A DNA stretch of 64,000 bases. Origin: Pseudobutyrivibrio sp. MD2005 (GTDB lineage Bacteria > Bacillota > Clostridia > Lachnospirales > Lachnospiraceae). The position numbers and the translations under genes are program-made. Location: positions 62,001 through 126,000 of the forward strand of contig NZ_JHXE01000013.1 of assembly GCF_000621865.1 (NCBI RefSeq), given 5' to 3'. Numbering within the stretch: position 1 is the stretch's first letter; every line of letters starts with the position of its first letter. The notes under the pieces were generated by a model. It was not told the DNA's origin. It made no database searches and saw only the letters and a list, made by a program, of their open reading frames with translations. Below are positions 7,682-15,941 of the stretch, one piece after another.

Positions 7682-8512
7682 ATGAATTTAAAAGAGTATC
7701 AACACGAAGTCGTTGTTACTGATGAGGGCTTACCATTCAAGCTCTTTGCGTTTGAAGGACAGGATGGTGGCTACGTCAGGGACAAGCATTGGCATCGTTC
7801 TATAGAAATTTTTGCTGTTTGGGAAGGTAAGCTGGAATTTACTTTACACGGTAAAAGATTCCCATTAAGTGATGGCGAATTTGTTATTGTAAATAGTAAT
7901 GAGGTTCACAGTATTGCGGCGCCAGAGCCTAACAAGACAGTCGTCTTACAAATTCCTCAGGATACTTTTGCAGATTATTTTACAGATGACCAGTTCATCT
8001 GGTTTTCTCATGGCGACAGGGAAACTGACCACCGTGTGTTCACCCTTTTGCAGGAAATGTACTTAATCAATACCAATGGTGAGGAAGCTAACAAATTACA
8101 GGTTCTAAGCCTTTACTATGAATTGCTATATATTCTTGTAACTAAGTACAGAAAGTTCAACGTAAATGAGGAAATCCTAAAGAATAATAAGCAAATCAAA
8201 AAGCTTTCAAACATAACAAGGTATATGAAGGATCATTATGCTGAGAGCATAACACTTGAGTCCATGGCGGAGCAATTCAACTATTCGCCGTCCTATCTGT
8301 CTAGAATGTTTCAGAAGCATGCGGGAATTAATTTCAAGGATTATCTGCTTGGAATCAGATTGGAGCATGCAGTTAGGGAATTGGAAGAAACTAATGGGCA
8401 GATTGTAGATATTGCATTAGGAAATGGCTTTCCGAATTCTAAGGCATTTTCAAATGCCTTCAGAGATAAGTATGGCTTGCTTCCAAGCGAGTATCGCAAG
8501 CGTTCAGAATAA
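7682..8512 (+). CDS. AraC-family regulator with N-terminal cupin domain
   Basis: A 276-residue protein. An N-terminal cupin-like effector domain (HWHRSIEIFAVWEGKLEFTL, residues about 35-58) is followed by the two HTH motifs of AraC regulators (ITLESMAEQFNYSPSYLSRM and IVDIALGNGFPNSKAFSNAF). This layout is typical of sugar or surface-stress regulators. No sugar gene adjoins it; it sits between an acetyltransferase and an amidase gene. ATG 7682 is chosen over the ATG beginning at the previous stop because it keeps the conserved N-terminus. Confidence 0.88.
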   Translation: MNLKEYQHEVVVTDEGLPFKLFAFEGQDGGYVRDKHWHRSIEIFAVWEGKLEFTLHGKRFPLSDGEFVIVNSNEVHSIAAPEPNKTVVLQIPQDTFADYFTDDQFIWFSHGDRETDHRVFTLLQEMYLINTNGEEANKLQVLSLYYELLYILVTKYRKFNVNEEILKNNKQIKKLSNITRYMKDHYAESITLESMAEQFNYSPSYLSRMFQKHAGINFKDYLLGIRLEHAVRELEETNGQIVDIALGNGFPNSKAFSNAFRDKYGLLPSEYRKRSE

Positions 8513-8560
8513 GAGAAAACGGATAGAGATTGAGAAAAATAACTAGAAAGAAGGAACAAA

Positions 8561-9202
8561 ATGTATTCTCAATCAAGAAGAAAAAGACGCCGCAGGCGCA
8601 AAAAGAGAACTTCAAGATTTCTATTTTTGATTTTAGAAATCATACTATTAGTAGTTCTATTATATGTGGCTTATCAGGTACTTAGTCAAAAGGACCCAAT
8701 AGAGGTTGCGCATAGTATCGAAGAAAATGGAGATTATCCAGAGTGGATAGATGTACAGTATATTGATGAAGGAAATCCATCCAGAGTAGGAGAGCAATTG
8801 GATGGAATAAACGATATAGTGATTCACTACGTAGGAAATCCTGGCACAACAGCACAACAAAATAGAGATTTTTACAATCACATGGATTCAAATGTGTGCT
8901 CCCATTTCGTGGTGGGAATTGATGGTGAAGTGATTCAGTGTCTTCCCCTTTATGAAAAATCTGAGGCTAGCAATGACAGAAATCACGACACCATTTCTAT
9001 CGAAGTTTGTCATCCGGATGAAGAGGGCAAATTCACTGATGAGTCGTACCAATCTCTGATAAAACTTGTAGATTGGCTAATGGATGAGTTCGATTTAGAT
9101 ACAGACCATGTGATAAGACACTACGATGTAACAGGCAAGGAATGCCCTAGGTATTATGTAAGAAATGAAGATGCCTGGGAGCAGTTTAAACGGGATTTGT
9201 AG
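8561..9202 (+). CDS. Membrane-anchored N-acetylmuramoyl-L-alanine amidase (Amidase_2)
   Basis: A 213-residue protein. A very basic N-terminus (residues 5-19) precedes one membrane segment (about 20-41), giving an N-in, C-out anchored enzyme. The Amidase_2/PGRP domain spans about 80-210. Its zinc ligands are H89 (IHYVGNP), H187 (RHYDVTG) and C195 (GKECPRYY), and E148 in SIEVCHPDE is a likely catalytic residue. The enzyme cleaves the amide between muramic acid and the peptide stem. Its terminator lies 24 bp downstream. The ribosome site is AAGAAGG. Confidence 0.9.
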   Translation: MYSQSRRKRRRRRKKRTSRFLFLILEIILLVVLLYVAYQVLSQKDPIEVAHSIEENGDYPEWIDVQYIDEGNPSRVGEQLDGINDIVIHYVGNPGTTAQQNRDFYNHMDSNVCSHFVVGIDGEVIQCLPLYEKSEASNDRNHDTISIEVCHPDEEGKFTDESYQSLIKLVDWLMDEFDLDTDHVIRHYDVTGKECPRYYVRNEDAWEQFKRDL

Positions 9203-9225
9203 ATTAGAAGGATAAATTAATTATC

Positions 9226-9259
9226 AATGAGGCGGTGGGAAAAATCCGCCTCATTTTTA
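9226..9259 (+). terminator. Terminator after amidase gene
   Basis: ATGAGGCGG (9227-9235) and CCGCCTCAT (9246-9254) form a perfect 9-bp stem followed by TTTTT. Confidence 0.92.
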
Positions 9260-9309
9260 TTTGAATTTTGATAGAATATAATAGATGCTGATTATTGGAG
9301 GAGAATGTT

Positions 9310-10233
9310 TTGATAAGCATATTACTTGCAAAAAAGATTGTAGAGTTTTTTATATTTATTTTGTTTGGTTTCTTAATGGTGCGCTGTCATATACTAAAAT
9401 CGGAAGATTCAGAGATTGTCACAAAGCTATGTATTTATCTTATGACACCTGCAATCATCATAAACGCATTTCAAATAGAGGCTACAGGAAATGTGGTAAA
9501 AGGATTAGGTCTTGCCTTCATAAATGCGATATTGATTCATGTGATTTGCATAGTTTTAGCACGTATTTATAGCAAGCTTACAAATGCAACAGAGGTAGAA
9601 CGAGCATCTATCATCTACTCTAATGGAGGCAATTTGATAGTTCCAATAGTTGGAGCAATATTAGGTGATGAATGGGTAGTGTATTCGGCAGCTTTTGTTG
9701 CAGTGTTTAATATTTTCGTATGGACTCATGGAAGAAGCATCTTTACAAATGAAAGTCAAATCCCATGGAAGAAGATTCTACTTAATGTAAACATTTTATC
9801 TATAGTAGTAGGGCTTGTAATGTTGATATTCAAATTCCAATTTACAGGGATTGCTGCTGGAGTGATTTCTTCACTTGCAGATATGGTGGGCCCTGTATCA
9901 ATGATCATTGTGGGAATGGTTATTGGTGGAATGAAATTGGGGGAGCTTTTCACCAACAATAGAATATGGGGAGTGATTGCCATGAGACTAATCATCTGCC
10001 CATTAGTGATTATGATAATAATGAGATTGCTTCCGATTGAATCATGGCTGACAGGCGGAAAGACAGTAATGCTTGTTTCTTTTTTAGCAGCATGTGCTCC
10101 TTGTGCAGCCACGATTAATCAGTTTGCAATTCTTTATTCGAAAGATTCGAAATATGCAAGTGCAATAAATGTATTGTCTACGTTATTGTGTATCATAACA
10201 ATGCCTCTTATGGTGTATTGTTTTCAAAAATGA
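9310..10233 (+). CDS. AEC-family (auxin efflux carrier-like) permease
   Basis: About 307 residues with ten hydrophobic segments in two groups of five, the AEC layout. Family signatures are LMVRCHIL near the start, GNLIVPIVGAILG, and the late RLIICPLVIM and AACAPCAATINQFAI segments. Bacterial members export or import malate, malonate or similar carboxylates; the substrate here is unknown. The start is TTG 9310, which has GGAGGA 7 nt upstream. The TTG at 9295 lies inside that ribosome site. No terminator is visible before the convergent gene at 10253. Confidence 0.82.
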   Translation: MISILLAKKIVEFFIFILFGFLMVRCHILKSEDSEIVTKLCIYLMTPAIIINAFQIEATGNVVKGLGLAFINAILIHVICIVLARIYSKLTNATEVERASIIYSNGGNLIVPIVGAILGDEWVVYSAAFVAVFNIFVWTHGRSIFTNESQIPWKKILLNVNILSIVVGLVMLIFKFQFTGIAAGVISSLADMVGPVSMIIVGMVIGGMKLGELFTNNRIWGVIAMRLIICPLVIMIIMRLLPIESWLTGGKTVMLVSFLAACAPCAATINQFAILYSKDSKYASAINVLSTLLCIITMPLMVYCFQK

Positions 10234-10252
10234 GATACAGTAATTGCACTAT

Positions 10253-10840
10253 CTAGTTTGTGTGTCGCAATGGGATGAGGTTTGCTTTATAAAGTACTGG
10301 ACGTAAAGCGTTAAATAAAATTACGCTGGCAACCGCATTTATCACAGCATTGATTATAGTTGCATATGTAGTAACGGCCACAAGAGCGTCGATTGCAGCA
10401 GTGGCTTTTTCAGCATTTGGAGTCAGTAAGGTGTACCATACATATTTGAGTGTAGGTTCGAAAACGCAGTTGAAACCAAGTCCCGCAACAGCAGCAATTA
10501 TTGACCATCTTATAACATAAGCATTGTCATGCGACTCGGAAATCTTTGCAATTTTGTGGGCCACGAGGCCTACAATCAATCCGATGACAAGCTTAGTAAT
10601 AAATGTTCTTGGAGAAGATTCAGCATACCCAGATAGAATATCTGCTAAAGCAAGTCCAATTGCACCAGACAATCCACCATATAATCCGCCTATGAGCAAT
10701 GCGGCAAGTACAACAAATGCATTGCCTAAATGAACCTTAGTACTATTGGCGTTAATCGCAGGAAACACCGCGTAGCCCACGTAGCATAAAGCAGCCATTA
10801 ATCCAGATATTGTTAGTTTTGTAATGTTATCGTTTCTCAT
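10253..10840 (-). CDS. ECF transporter S component
   Basis: A 195-residue, five- to six-helix membrane protein of the ECF-transporter substrate-capture class. It begins ITKLTISGLMAALCYVGYA and contains HLGNAFVVLAALLIGGLYGG and the helix SPRTFITKLVIGLIVGLVAHK, all typical of S components for vitamins or precursors. It would bind its ligand and dock with a shared EcfT/EcfA module, which is not in this window. No riboswitch-like leader is visible in the roughly 60-nt upstream region, so the ligand is undetermined. The ribosome site GGAGGATATT is next to the start. Confidence 0.82.
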   Translation of the reverse strand: MRNDNITKLTISGLMAALCYVGYAVFPAINANSTKVHLGNAFVVLAALLIGGLYGGLSGAIGLALADILSGYAESSPRTFITKLVIGLIVGLVAHKIAKISESHDNAYVIRWSIIAAVAGLGFNCVFEPTLKYVWYTLLTPNAEKATAAIDALVAVTTYATIINAVINAVASVILFNALRPVLYKANLIPLRHTN

Positions 10841-11001
10841 AATATCCTCCTTTGTAACTTGGTTTATTGGAAAAGATACTATAATAAAGCTGACATTAAT
10901 AAAAGTGATAGATTTGAGAAAAATTTAAGGGACAGATGTATAAGCGAGTGTTTTCAATTAAAATGTCAAAAAAGTGACATCACATAGTAAAGATTTAAAA
11001 G

Positions 11002-11059
11002 TCTCTGTCGGGATTATTTTGATAATATTTCATTATCAGATGACCGACAGAGATTTTTT
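11002..11059 (+). terminator. Terminator or attenuator hairpin in the leader of the isomerase gene
   Basis: TCTCTGTCGG (11002-11011) and CCGACAGAGA (11044-11053) form a perfect 10-bp stem followed by TTTTTT. A second inner stem GATAAT/ATTATC (11021-11037) sits in its loop. It ends 35 bp before the start codon at 11094. No forward-strand gene lies between it and 10233, so it is either the distant terminator of the AEC gene or an attenuator for the isomerase operon. The rest of 10841-11001 is AT-rich, with no further clear element. Confidence 0.75.
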
Positions 11060-11093
11060 ATTTCGGAGAGGTTTGTAAAAGGAGGATATTACA

Positions 11094-12578
11094 ATGAACA
11101 ACATGCCAAATGTAAAAATTGGTGTAGTAGCAGTTTCACGTGACTGCTTTCCAGAAAGCTTATCAGTAGACAGAAGAAAGGCACTTATCGCTGCATATAC
11201 AAAGAAGTACGGAGCTGATCATATTTATGAGTGTCCAGTATGTATCGTTGAGAGCGAGATTCACATGGTACAGGCTCTTGAGGATATCAAGAAAGCTGGA
11301 TGTAACGCACTTTGCGTATACCTTGGAAACTTTGGCCCAGAAATTTCTGAGACACTTCTTGCAAAGCACTTTGATGGACCTAAGATGTTTATTGCAGCAG
11401 CAGAAGAGTCAGGTAACAGCCTTCTTGATGGTAGAGGAGATGCTTACTGCGGTATGCTTAACGCATCTTACAACCTTCAGCTTCGTAATGTAAAGGCTTA
11501 CATTCCAGAGTATCCAGTAGGTGATGCTGAGGATTGTGCAGATATGATTCATGAGTTCGAGCCAATTGCTCGTGCCGTAATCGCACTTTCAGATCTTAAG
11601 ATTATCAGCTTTGGTCCAAGACCAATGAACTTCCTTGCTTGTAATGCACCAATCAAGCAGCTTTACAACCTTGGTGTTGAAATCGAGGAGAACTCAGAGC
11701 TTGATCTTTTCGAAGCATTCAACAAGCACGCTGGTGATAGCCGTATCCCAGAGGTTGTTGCAGATATGGAGAAGGAGCTTGGCGCTGGCAACAAGAAGCC
11801 AGAGGTTCTTGAGAAGCTTGCTCAGTACGAGCTTACACTTAAGGATTGGGTTCGTGATCACAAGGGATATCGTAAATACGTAGCAATCGCTGGCAAGTGC
11901 TGGCCTGCATTCCAGACACAGTTTGGTTTTGTTCCTTGCTATGTAAACTCTCGTCTTACAGGTGAAGGAATCCCTGTATCATGTGAGGTTGATATCTATG
12001 GATGTCTTTCAGAGTTCATCGGAACAGTTGTATCAGAGGATGTTGTAACACTTCTCGATATCAACAACTCAGTACCAAAGGATATGTACAACGAGGAAAT
12101 CAAGGGTAAGACAGATTACACACTTGAGGATACATTCATGGGATTCCACTGCGGAAATACATGCTCTAGAAAGCTTGCATTCTGTGAGATGAGAAACCAG
12201 AAGATCATGGCTAGAGCACTTCCTGTAGAGGTTACAAACGGAACACTTGAAGGTGATATTGCTCCAGGTGAAATCACATTCTACAGACTTCAGTCTACAG
12301 CTGACAACAAGCTTCGTGCTTACATTGCACAGGGTGAAGTTCTTGATGTTCGTACAAAGTCATTCGGTTCAATCGGTGTATTTGCAATCCCTGAGATGGG
12401 ACGCTTCTATCGTCACTGGTTAATCGAGAAGGGATTCCCACATCACGGAGCTGTTGCATTCGGTCACTTCGGAAAGTCACTCTTCGAGGTATTCAAGTAC
12501 ATCGGAGTTGATGTAGACGAAATCGGATACAACCAGCCTGCAGGCGTAAGATATCCTACAGAGAATCCATGGAGATAA
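11094..12578 (+). CDS. L-fucose/L-arabinose isomerase family sugar isomerase
   Basis: A cytoplasmic aldose-ketose isomerase of 494 residues in the FucI/AraA superfamily. The segments MGFHCGNTCSRKLAFC (residues about 349-364) and HHGAVAFGHFGKSLFEVFKYIG near the C-terminus are those of the clostridial FucI-like group. These enzymes need Mn2+ and have metal-binding Glu, Asp and His residues. The next gene encodes xylulokinase, so the physiological substrate may be D-xylose, or L-arabinose if an epimerase is elsewhere. No fuculose or ribulose kinase gene adjoins it. Codon use is strongly biased (CTT, AAG, ACA), as in highly expressed genes. The ribosome site is AAAGGAGG. Confidence 0.8.
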   Translation: MNNMPNVKIGVVAVSRDCFPESLSVDRRKALIAAYTKKYGADHIYECPVCIVESEIHMVQALEDIKKAGCNALCVYLGNFGPEISETLLAKHFDGPKMFIAAAEESGNSLLDGRGDAYCGMLNASYNLQLRNVKAYIPEYPVGDAEDCADMIHEFEPIARAVIALSDLKIISFGPRPMNFLACNAPIKQLYNLGVEIEENSELDLFEAFNKHAGDSRIPEVVADMEKELGAGNKKPEVLEKLAQYELTLKDWVRDHKGYRKYVAIAGKCWPAFQTQFGFVPCYVNSRLTGEGIPVSCEVDIYGCLSEFIGTVVSEDVVTLLDINNSVPKDMYNEEIKGKTDYTLEDTFMGFHCGNTCSRKLAFCEMRNQKIMARALPVEVTNGTLEGDIAPGEITFYRLQSTADNKLRAYIAQGEVLDVRTKSFGSIGVFAIPEMGRFYRHWLIEKGFPHHGAVAFGHFGKSLFEVFKYIGVDVDEIGYNQPAGVRYPTENPWR

Positions 12579-12591
12579 TTTAAACTGAGAT

Positions 12592-12736
12592 GTGACTGAC
12601 TTGAAGGTTAGCATGCTCCCGCAGGCCACCTTCCATACTCGGTCAAGGGAACCCTCCCGCCCGGTGTAGGTCCCTCCCTTGACCGGTATGGAGCCTTCCT
12701 GCTCGCGCTGCTTAGTCTATGAGTCAGTCACTTTTT
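12592..12736 (+). other. 145-nt imperfect hairpin between isomerase and xylulokinase genes
   Basis: The segment folds back on itself along its whole length. GTGACTGACT (12592-12601) pairs with AGTCAGTCAC (12722-12731). GCAGG (12621) pairs with CCTGC (12698). CCATAC (12633) pairs with GTATGG (12686). GGTCAAGGGA (12641) pairs with TCCCTTGACC (12675). A local GAAGGT/ACCTTC hairpin (12603-12632) can compete with the main stem. Five T residues follow. The segment is clearly richer in G+C than its surroundings. It could be a partial terminator, an RNA stability element between two unequal genes, or a small inserted palindromic element. Confidence 0.75.
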
Positions 12737-12762
12737 ATTTATATGAATAGGAGATTATAGTT

Positions 12763-14220
12763 ATGTATTATATCGGAGTTGATTTAGGAACTTCTGCAGT
12801 TAAGCTACTCCTGATGTCAGGGGATGGCACGATTGCAAAAATCGTTTCAAAAGAATACGCTCTTAGCTTCCCACATCCAGGTTGGTCTGAGCAGAAGCCA
12901 GAGGACTGGTGGACACAGGTAGTAGCTGGTATTAAGGAGCTTACTTCAGAGGTTGATAAGAGCCAGGTAGCAGGTATCAGTTTCGGTGGTCAGATGCATG
13001 GCCTTGTTACTCTTGATGCTAATGACAATGTTATCCGTCCAGCAATTCTTTGGAATGATGGTCGTACAGGAAAAGAGACAGAGTACTTAAATACAGTAAT
13101 CGGAAAGGATAAGCTTTCTCAGTATACAGCAAACATCGCTTTTGCTGGTTTTACAGCTCCAAAGATTCTTTGGATGCAGGAGAATGAGCCAGATCTTTGG
13201 GCTAAGGTTGCAAAGATTATGCTTCCTAAGGATTACATCGCTTACAAGCTTTCAGGAAGCTTCTGCACAGATTATTCTGATGCCAGCGGTATGCTTCTTC
13301 TCGATGTAAAGAACAGATGCTGGAGCAAAGAGATGATGGATATTTGCAAGGTATCTGAGTCTCAGCTTCCAAAGCTTTATGAGAGCTACGAAGTAGTAGG
13401 AACAATCAAACCAGAAGTAGCAGCAGAGCTTGGCTTTACAAATGATGTTAAGATTATTGCAGGTGCTGGAGATAACGCTGCAGCAGCTGTTGGTACTGGT
13501 ACAGTTGGAGAGGGCAAGTGTAACCTTTCTATCGGTACATCTGGTACAATTTTCATCTCTAGCAAGAACTTTACAGTAGACCCTGCTAATGCTCTTCACT
13601 CATTTGATCACGCTGATGGTGGCTATCACCTTATGGGATGTATGCTTTCAGCTGCATCATGCAATAAGTGGTGGATGGATGAAATCCTTAAGACAAAGGA
13701 TTATCCAGCAGAGCAGGCAGGCATCAAGAATCTTGGTGAGAACCGTGTATTCTACCTTCCATACCTTATGGGAGAGCGTAGCCCACACAACAACCCAGAT
13801 GCACGTGCTATGTTCATCGGAATGTCTATGGACACAACTCGTGAGGATATGACACAGGCAGTTCTTGAAGGTGTTGCTTTCGGTCTTCGTGATTCACTTG
13901 AAGTTGCACGTAGCCAGGGCATCGTTATTGAGCGTTCTAAGATTTGCGGTGGTGGTGCAAAGTCTCCATTATGGCAGCAGATTATCGCTTCAGTTATGAA
14001 CCTTAAGCTTGATATCTTAGAGAACGAGGAAGGCCCAGGACTTGGTGGTGCTATCCTTGCAGCAGTTGGCTGTGGTGAGTACGCATCAGTTGAAGAGGCT
14101 TGCGATAAGCTTGTAAAGGTTAAGACTACAGTTGAACCTGATCCAGAATTAATTCGTAAATACGAAGAAAGATATCAGGAATTCAAGAAGCTTTACCCAA
14201 CAGTAAAGACATTATTTTAA
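12763..14220 (+). CDS. xylB: Xylulokinase
   Basis: An FGGY-family sugar kinase of 485 residues. It phosphorylates D-xylulose to D-xylulose-5-phosphate for the pentose phosphate or phosphoketolase route. The ATP-site start GVDLGTSAVKLLL is at residues 4-16, the xylulose-site signature GISFGGQMHGLV at about 73-84 with WNDGR at about 98-102, and the second FGGY signature region GERSPHNNPDARAMFIG at about 338-354. Full length, ribosome site AGGAGA. It lies 184 bp downstream of the isomerase gene, across the long hairpin, and shares its biased codon use, so both are probably abundant proteins of pentose catabolism. Confidence 0.95.
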   Translation: MYYIGVDLGTSAVKLLLMSGDGTIAKIVSKEYALSFPHPGWSEQKPEDWWTQVVAGIKELTSEVDKSQVAGISFGGQMHGLVTLDANDNVIRPAILWNDGRTGKETEYLNTVIGKDKLSQYTANIAFAGFTAPKILWMQENEPDLWAKVAKIMLPKDYIAYKLSGSFCTDYSDASGMLLLDVKNRCWSKEMMDICKVSESQLPKLYESYEVVGTIKPEVAAELGFTNDVKIIAGAGDNAAAAVGTGTVGEGKCNLSIGTSGTIFISSKNFTVDPANALHSFDHADGGYHLMGCMLSAASCNKWWMDEILKTKDYPAEQAGIKNLGENRVFYLPYLMGERSPHNNPDARAMFIGMSMDTTREDMTQAVLEGVAFGLRDSLEVARSQGIVIERSKICGGGAKSPLWQQIIASVMNLKLDILENEEGPGLGGAILAAVGCGEYASVEEACDKLVKVKTTVEPDPELIRKYEERYQEFKKLYPTVKTLF

Positions 14221-14313
14221 AATAGAATAACACATTAAAATAGAATCATAATAAGATGAAAAAATGGGACAGGTCATTTGTGATCAATGTCATTAAGTTA
14301 AGATGACGAAACC

Positions 14314-14352
14314 AAAGATCTCAGTATTAGAAATAATACTGGGGTCTTTTTA
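14314..14352 (+). terminator. Terminator after xylB
   Basis: AGATCTCAGTATTA and TAATACTGGGGTCT pair around a GAAA tetraloop and are followed by TTTTTA. Confidence 0.9.
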
Positions 14353-14407
14353 TGGGGACTGTTGATGACAATGGGGTTAGCTTTACGAAGATGTATTAGA
14401 TTGACAA

Positions 14408-14490
14408 AGTTATTAAAAGTTATTAAACTTATTATAAGTTATTAAAAGTTATTAAACTTTATAAAAGTTATTAAAACTTATTAAACTTTG
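14408..14490 (+). repeat. Three tandem 29-bp repeats upstream of ATPase gene
   Basis: Units begin at 14408, 14437 and 14466. Each holds AGTTATTAAA followed by a second AGTTATTAAA or ACTTATTAAA copy 10 bp on, then an ACTT-type end. There are five exact AGTTATTAAA copies in all. A possible -35 box TTGACA (14401-14406) lies immediately before the first unit, so the repeats cover the -10 and start region of the following gene. This is consistent with iteron-like or operator sites, possibly bound by the encoded protein. Confidence 0.85.
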
Positions 14491-14504
14491 TGAAAGGGAA
14501 CACT

Positions 14505-15545
14505 ATGTCTAATCCATTTAATATCAGTTTTGGTAAAGAGCCAGCCAGATTAATTGCTAGAACGTCTCAGGTGAAAAAGGTAATAGATACATTTAACAGT
14601 GAACATCCATCTACCCAGGCATATATGATTACTGGAGTTAGGGGATATGGTAAGACAGTTACTATGACATACATTGAACATGAACTTGCCAAAGATGATA
14701 CTTGGATTACGGTACCACTAAATCCTAATATGGATTTACTAGAGGCTTTGGCTGCACACTTGTGTGAGAATAAAATATTAGCCGCGGCTTTCACTAAAGC
14801 AGACATAAATGTTTCAGCTTTTGGAATAAGTGCAAGCATCGGTTCTGATAGACCGGCAGCTACCGTGGAGGTTCAGCTTATAAAGATGCTTAAGGTCGTA
14901 AAGAAGCTTGGCAAAAAGGTTCTTATAACAATAGATGAAGTTGTTAAAAACGATAATCTGATTGCATTTGCATCATCTTTTCAGACCTTCATACGAGAAG
15001 ATTATCCTGTGTTTTTGCTTATGACAGGACTTTTTGAAAATATACGAAACCTTCAGAATGAGAACACTTTAACCTTCTTATATAGAACTCCAAGAATTGA
15101 TTTAAAGCCCCTTGGAATTGTTGGAATGGCTAACAATTATAAAGAGGTTTTTGATATTACTTCTGACGAAGCAGAAGAGATGGCTAGATTTACAAAAGGA
15201 TATCCATATGCCTTTCAAACTCTTGGGTATTTAAAATGGGAGAACAATCAATCATTGGGAAATCTTATCCCAGAGTTTGACGGTATGATGGAAGATTTTG
15301 TTTATGAAAAAATATGGTCTGAATTATCTGAAGGAGACAAGAAGGTAATTCAAGCTATTTCAAAAAATGGTGGTGTTATGAAAACAAAAGATATTCAGAC
15401 TGCGACTGGAAATACTTCTAGTAGTTTTTCTACATATCGCAAGCGCTTGAATGAAAAAGGTTTGATTGATGTCTCAGATTATGGTCAGGCGAAACTTACG
15501 CTACCTAGATTTGGAGAAATCGTAAATGCTTGGGGAGAAATATAA
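14505..15545 (+). CDS. AAA-type ATPase with C-terminal winged-helix region
   Basis: A 346-residue ATP-binding protein of the Orc1/archaeal-ATPase-like group. Walker A is GVRGYGKT (residues 44-51) and the Walker B-like segment KVLITIDEV is near residue 140. The last 80 residues, beginning SELSEGDKKVIQAISKNGGV, form a winged-helix DNA-binding region. ATG 14505 is chosen because GAAAGGG lies just upstream; a GTG at 14490 is the alternative. Such stand-alone ATPases are common in accessory regions and their function is unknown. Binding to the adjacent 29-bp repeats is plausible. The gene is monocistronic with its own terminator. Confidence 0.75.
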   Translation: MSNPFNISFGKEPARLIARTSQVKKVIDTFNSEHPSTQAYMITGVRGYGKTVTMTYIEHELAKDDTWITVPLNPNMDLLEALAAHLCENKILAAAFTKADINVSAFGISASIGSDRPAATVEVQLIKMLKVVKKLGKKVLITIDEVVKNDNLIAFASSFQTFIREDYPVFLLMTGLFENIRNLQNENTLTFLYRTPRIDLKPLGIVGMANNYKEVFDITSDEAEEMARFTKGYPYAFQTLGYLKWENNQSLGNLIPEFDGMMEDFVYEKIWSELSEGDKKVIQAISKNGGVMKTKDIQTATGNTSSSFSTYRKRLNEKGLIDVSDYGQAKLTLPRFGEIVNAWGEI

Positions 15546-15566
15546 ATTAAGAAACGAATAGATTTG

Positions 15567-15596
15567 ACCAGCTGGAAATTTATCCAGCTGGTTTTT
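15567..15596 (+). terminator. Terminator after ATPase gene
   Basis: ACCAGCTGG and CCAGCTGGT form a perfect 9-bp stem with a loop of about 8 nt, followed by TTTT. Confidence 0.92.
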
Positions 15597-15692
15597 GTAT
15601 TCGTGAAATTTACGAAGGTAGAAAAAAGAACCTTGTATACTGTTTATATCAATTAATGATTTATTAAAAAGATATTGCAGAAAGGAAAATTT

Positions 15693-15941
15693 ATGAATGC
15701 AAAGCAAGTAATTGAATTTGTTAATGAGTATGTGAAAGAAAAGAGAAGTTTATTCATCAGACCATCTGAATCGTTCGAAGTAATTGAGGATGATATGCTA
15801 TTGTTCAACAAAGTGTTTGATTTGGCACAGGAGATAGCACCATTTGACGAATGGCGAGATGACACAGATAGAATGTTTTGGATTAATGAAGAGAATGAGT
15901 GGTTTTATTTATATCTCGCGGAATGGCTATTTATGCAATGA
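15693..15941 (+). CDS. Small protein of unknown function
   Basis: An 82-residue acidic protein that I do not recognise. It starts MNAKQVIEFVNEYVKEKRSL and is rich in Asp, Glu, Phe and Trp towards the end (EWRDDTDRMFWINEENEW). ATG 15693 has AGAAAGG at a good distance. Its stop codon overlaps the start of the phosphoesterase remnant (ATGA at 15938-15941), so the two were probably translated as a pair, for example as a regulator or partner of the phosphatase. No transmembrane segment or signal peptide. Confidence 0.55.
   Translation: MNAKQVIEFVNEYVKEKRSLFIRPSESFEVIEDDMLLFNKVFDLAQEIAPFDEWRDDTDRMFWINEENEWFYLYLAEWLFMQ

Noticed and set aside
9285-9572. 95-codon frame overlapping the AEC permease gene
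   Set aside because: It is another frame of a clear membrane-protein gene, with no family resemblance.
10841-10925. Vitamin riboswitch for the ECF S component
   Set aside because: The reverse-strand leader is short, and no aptamer-like conserved block is visible.
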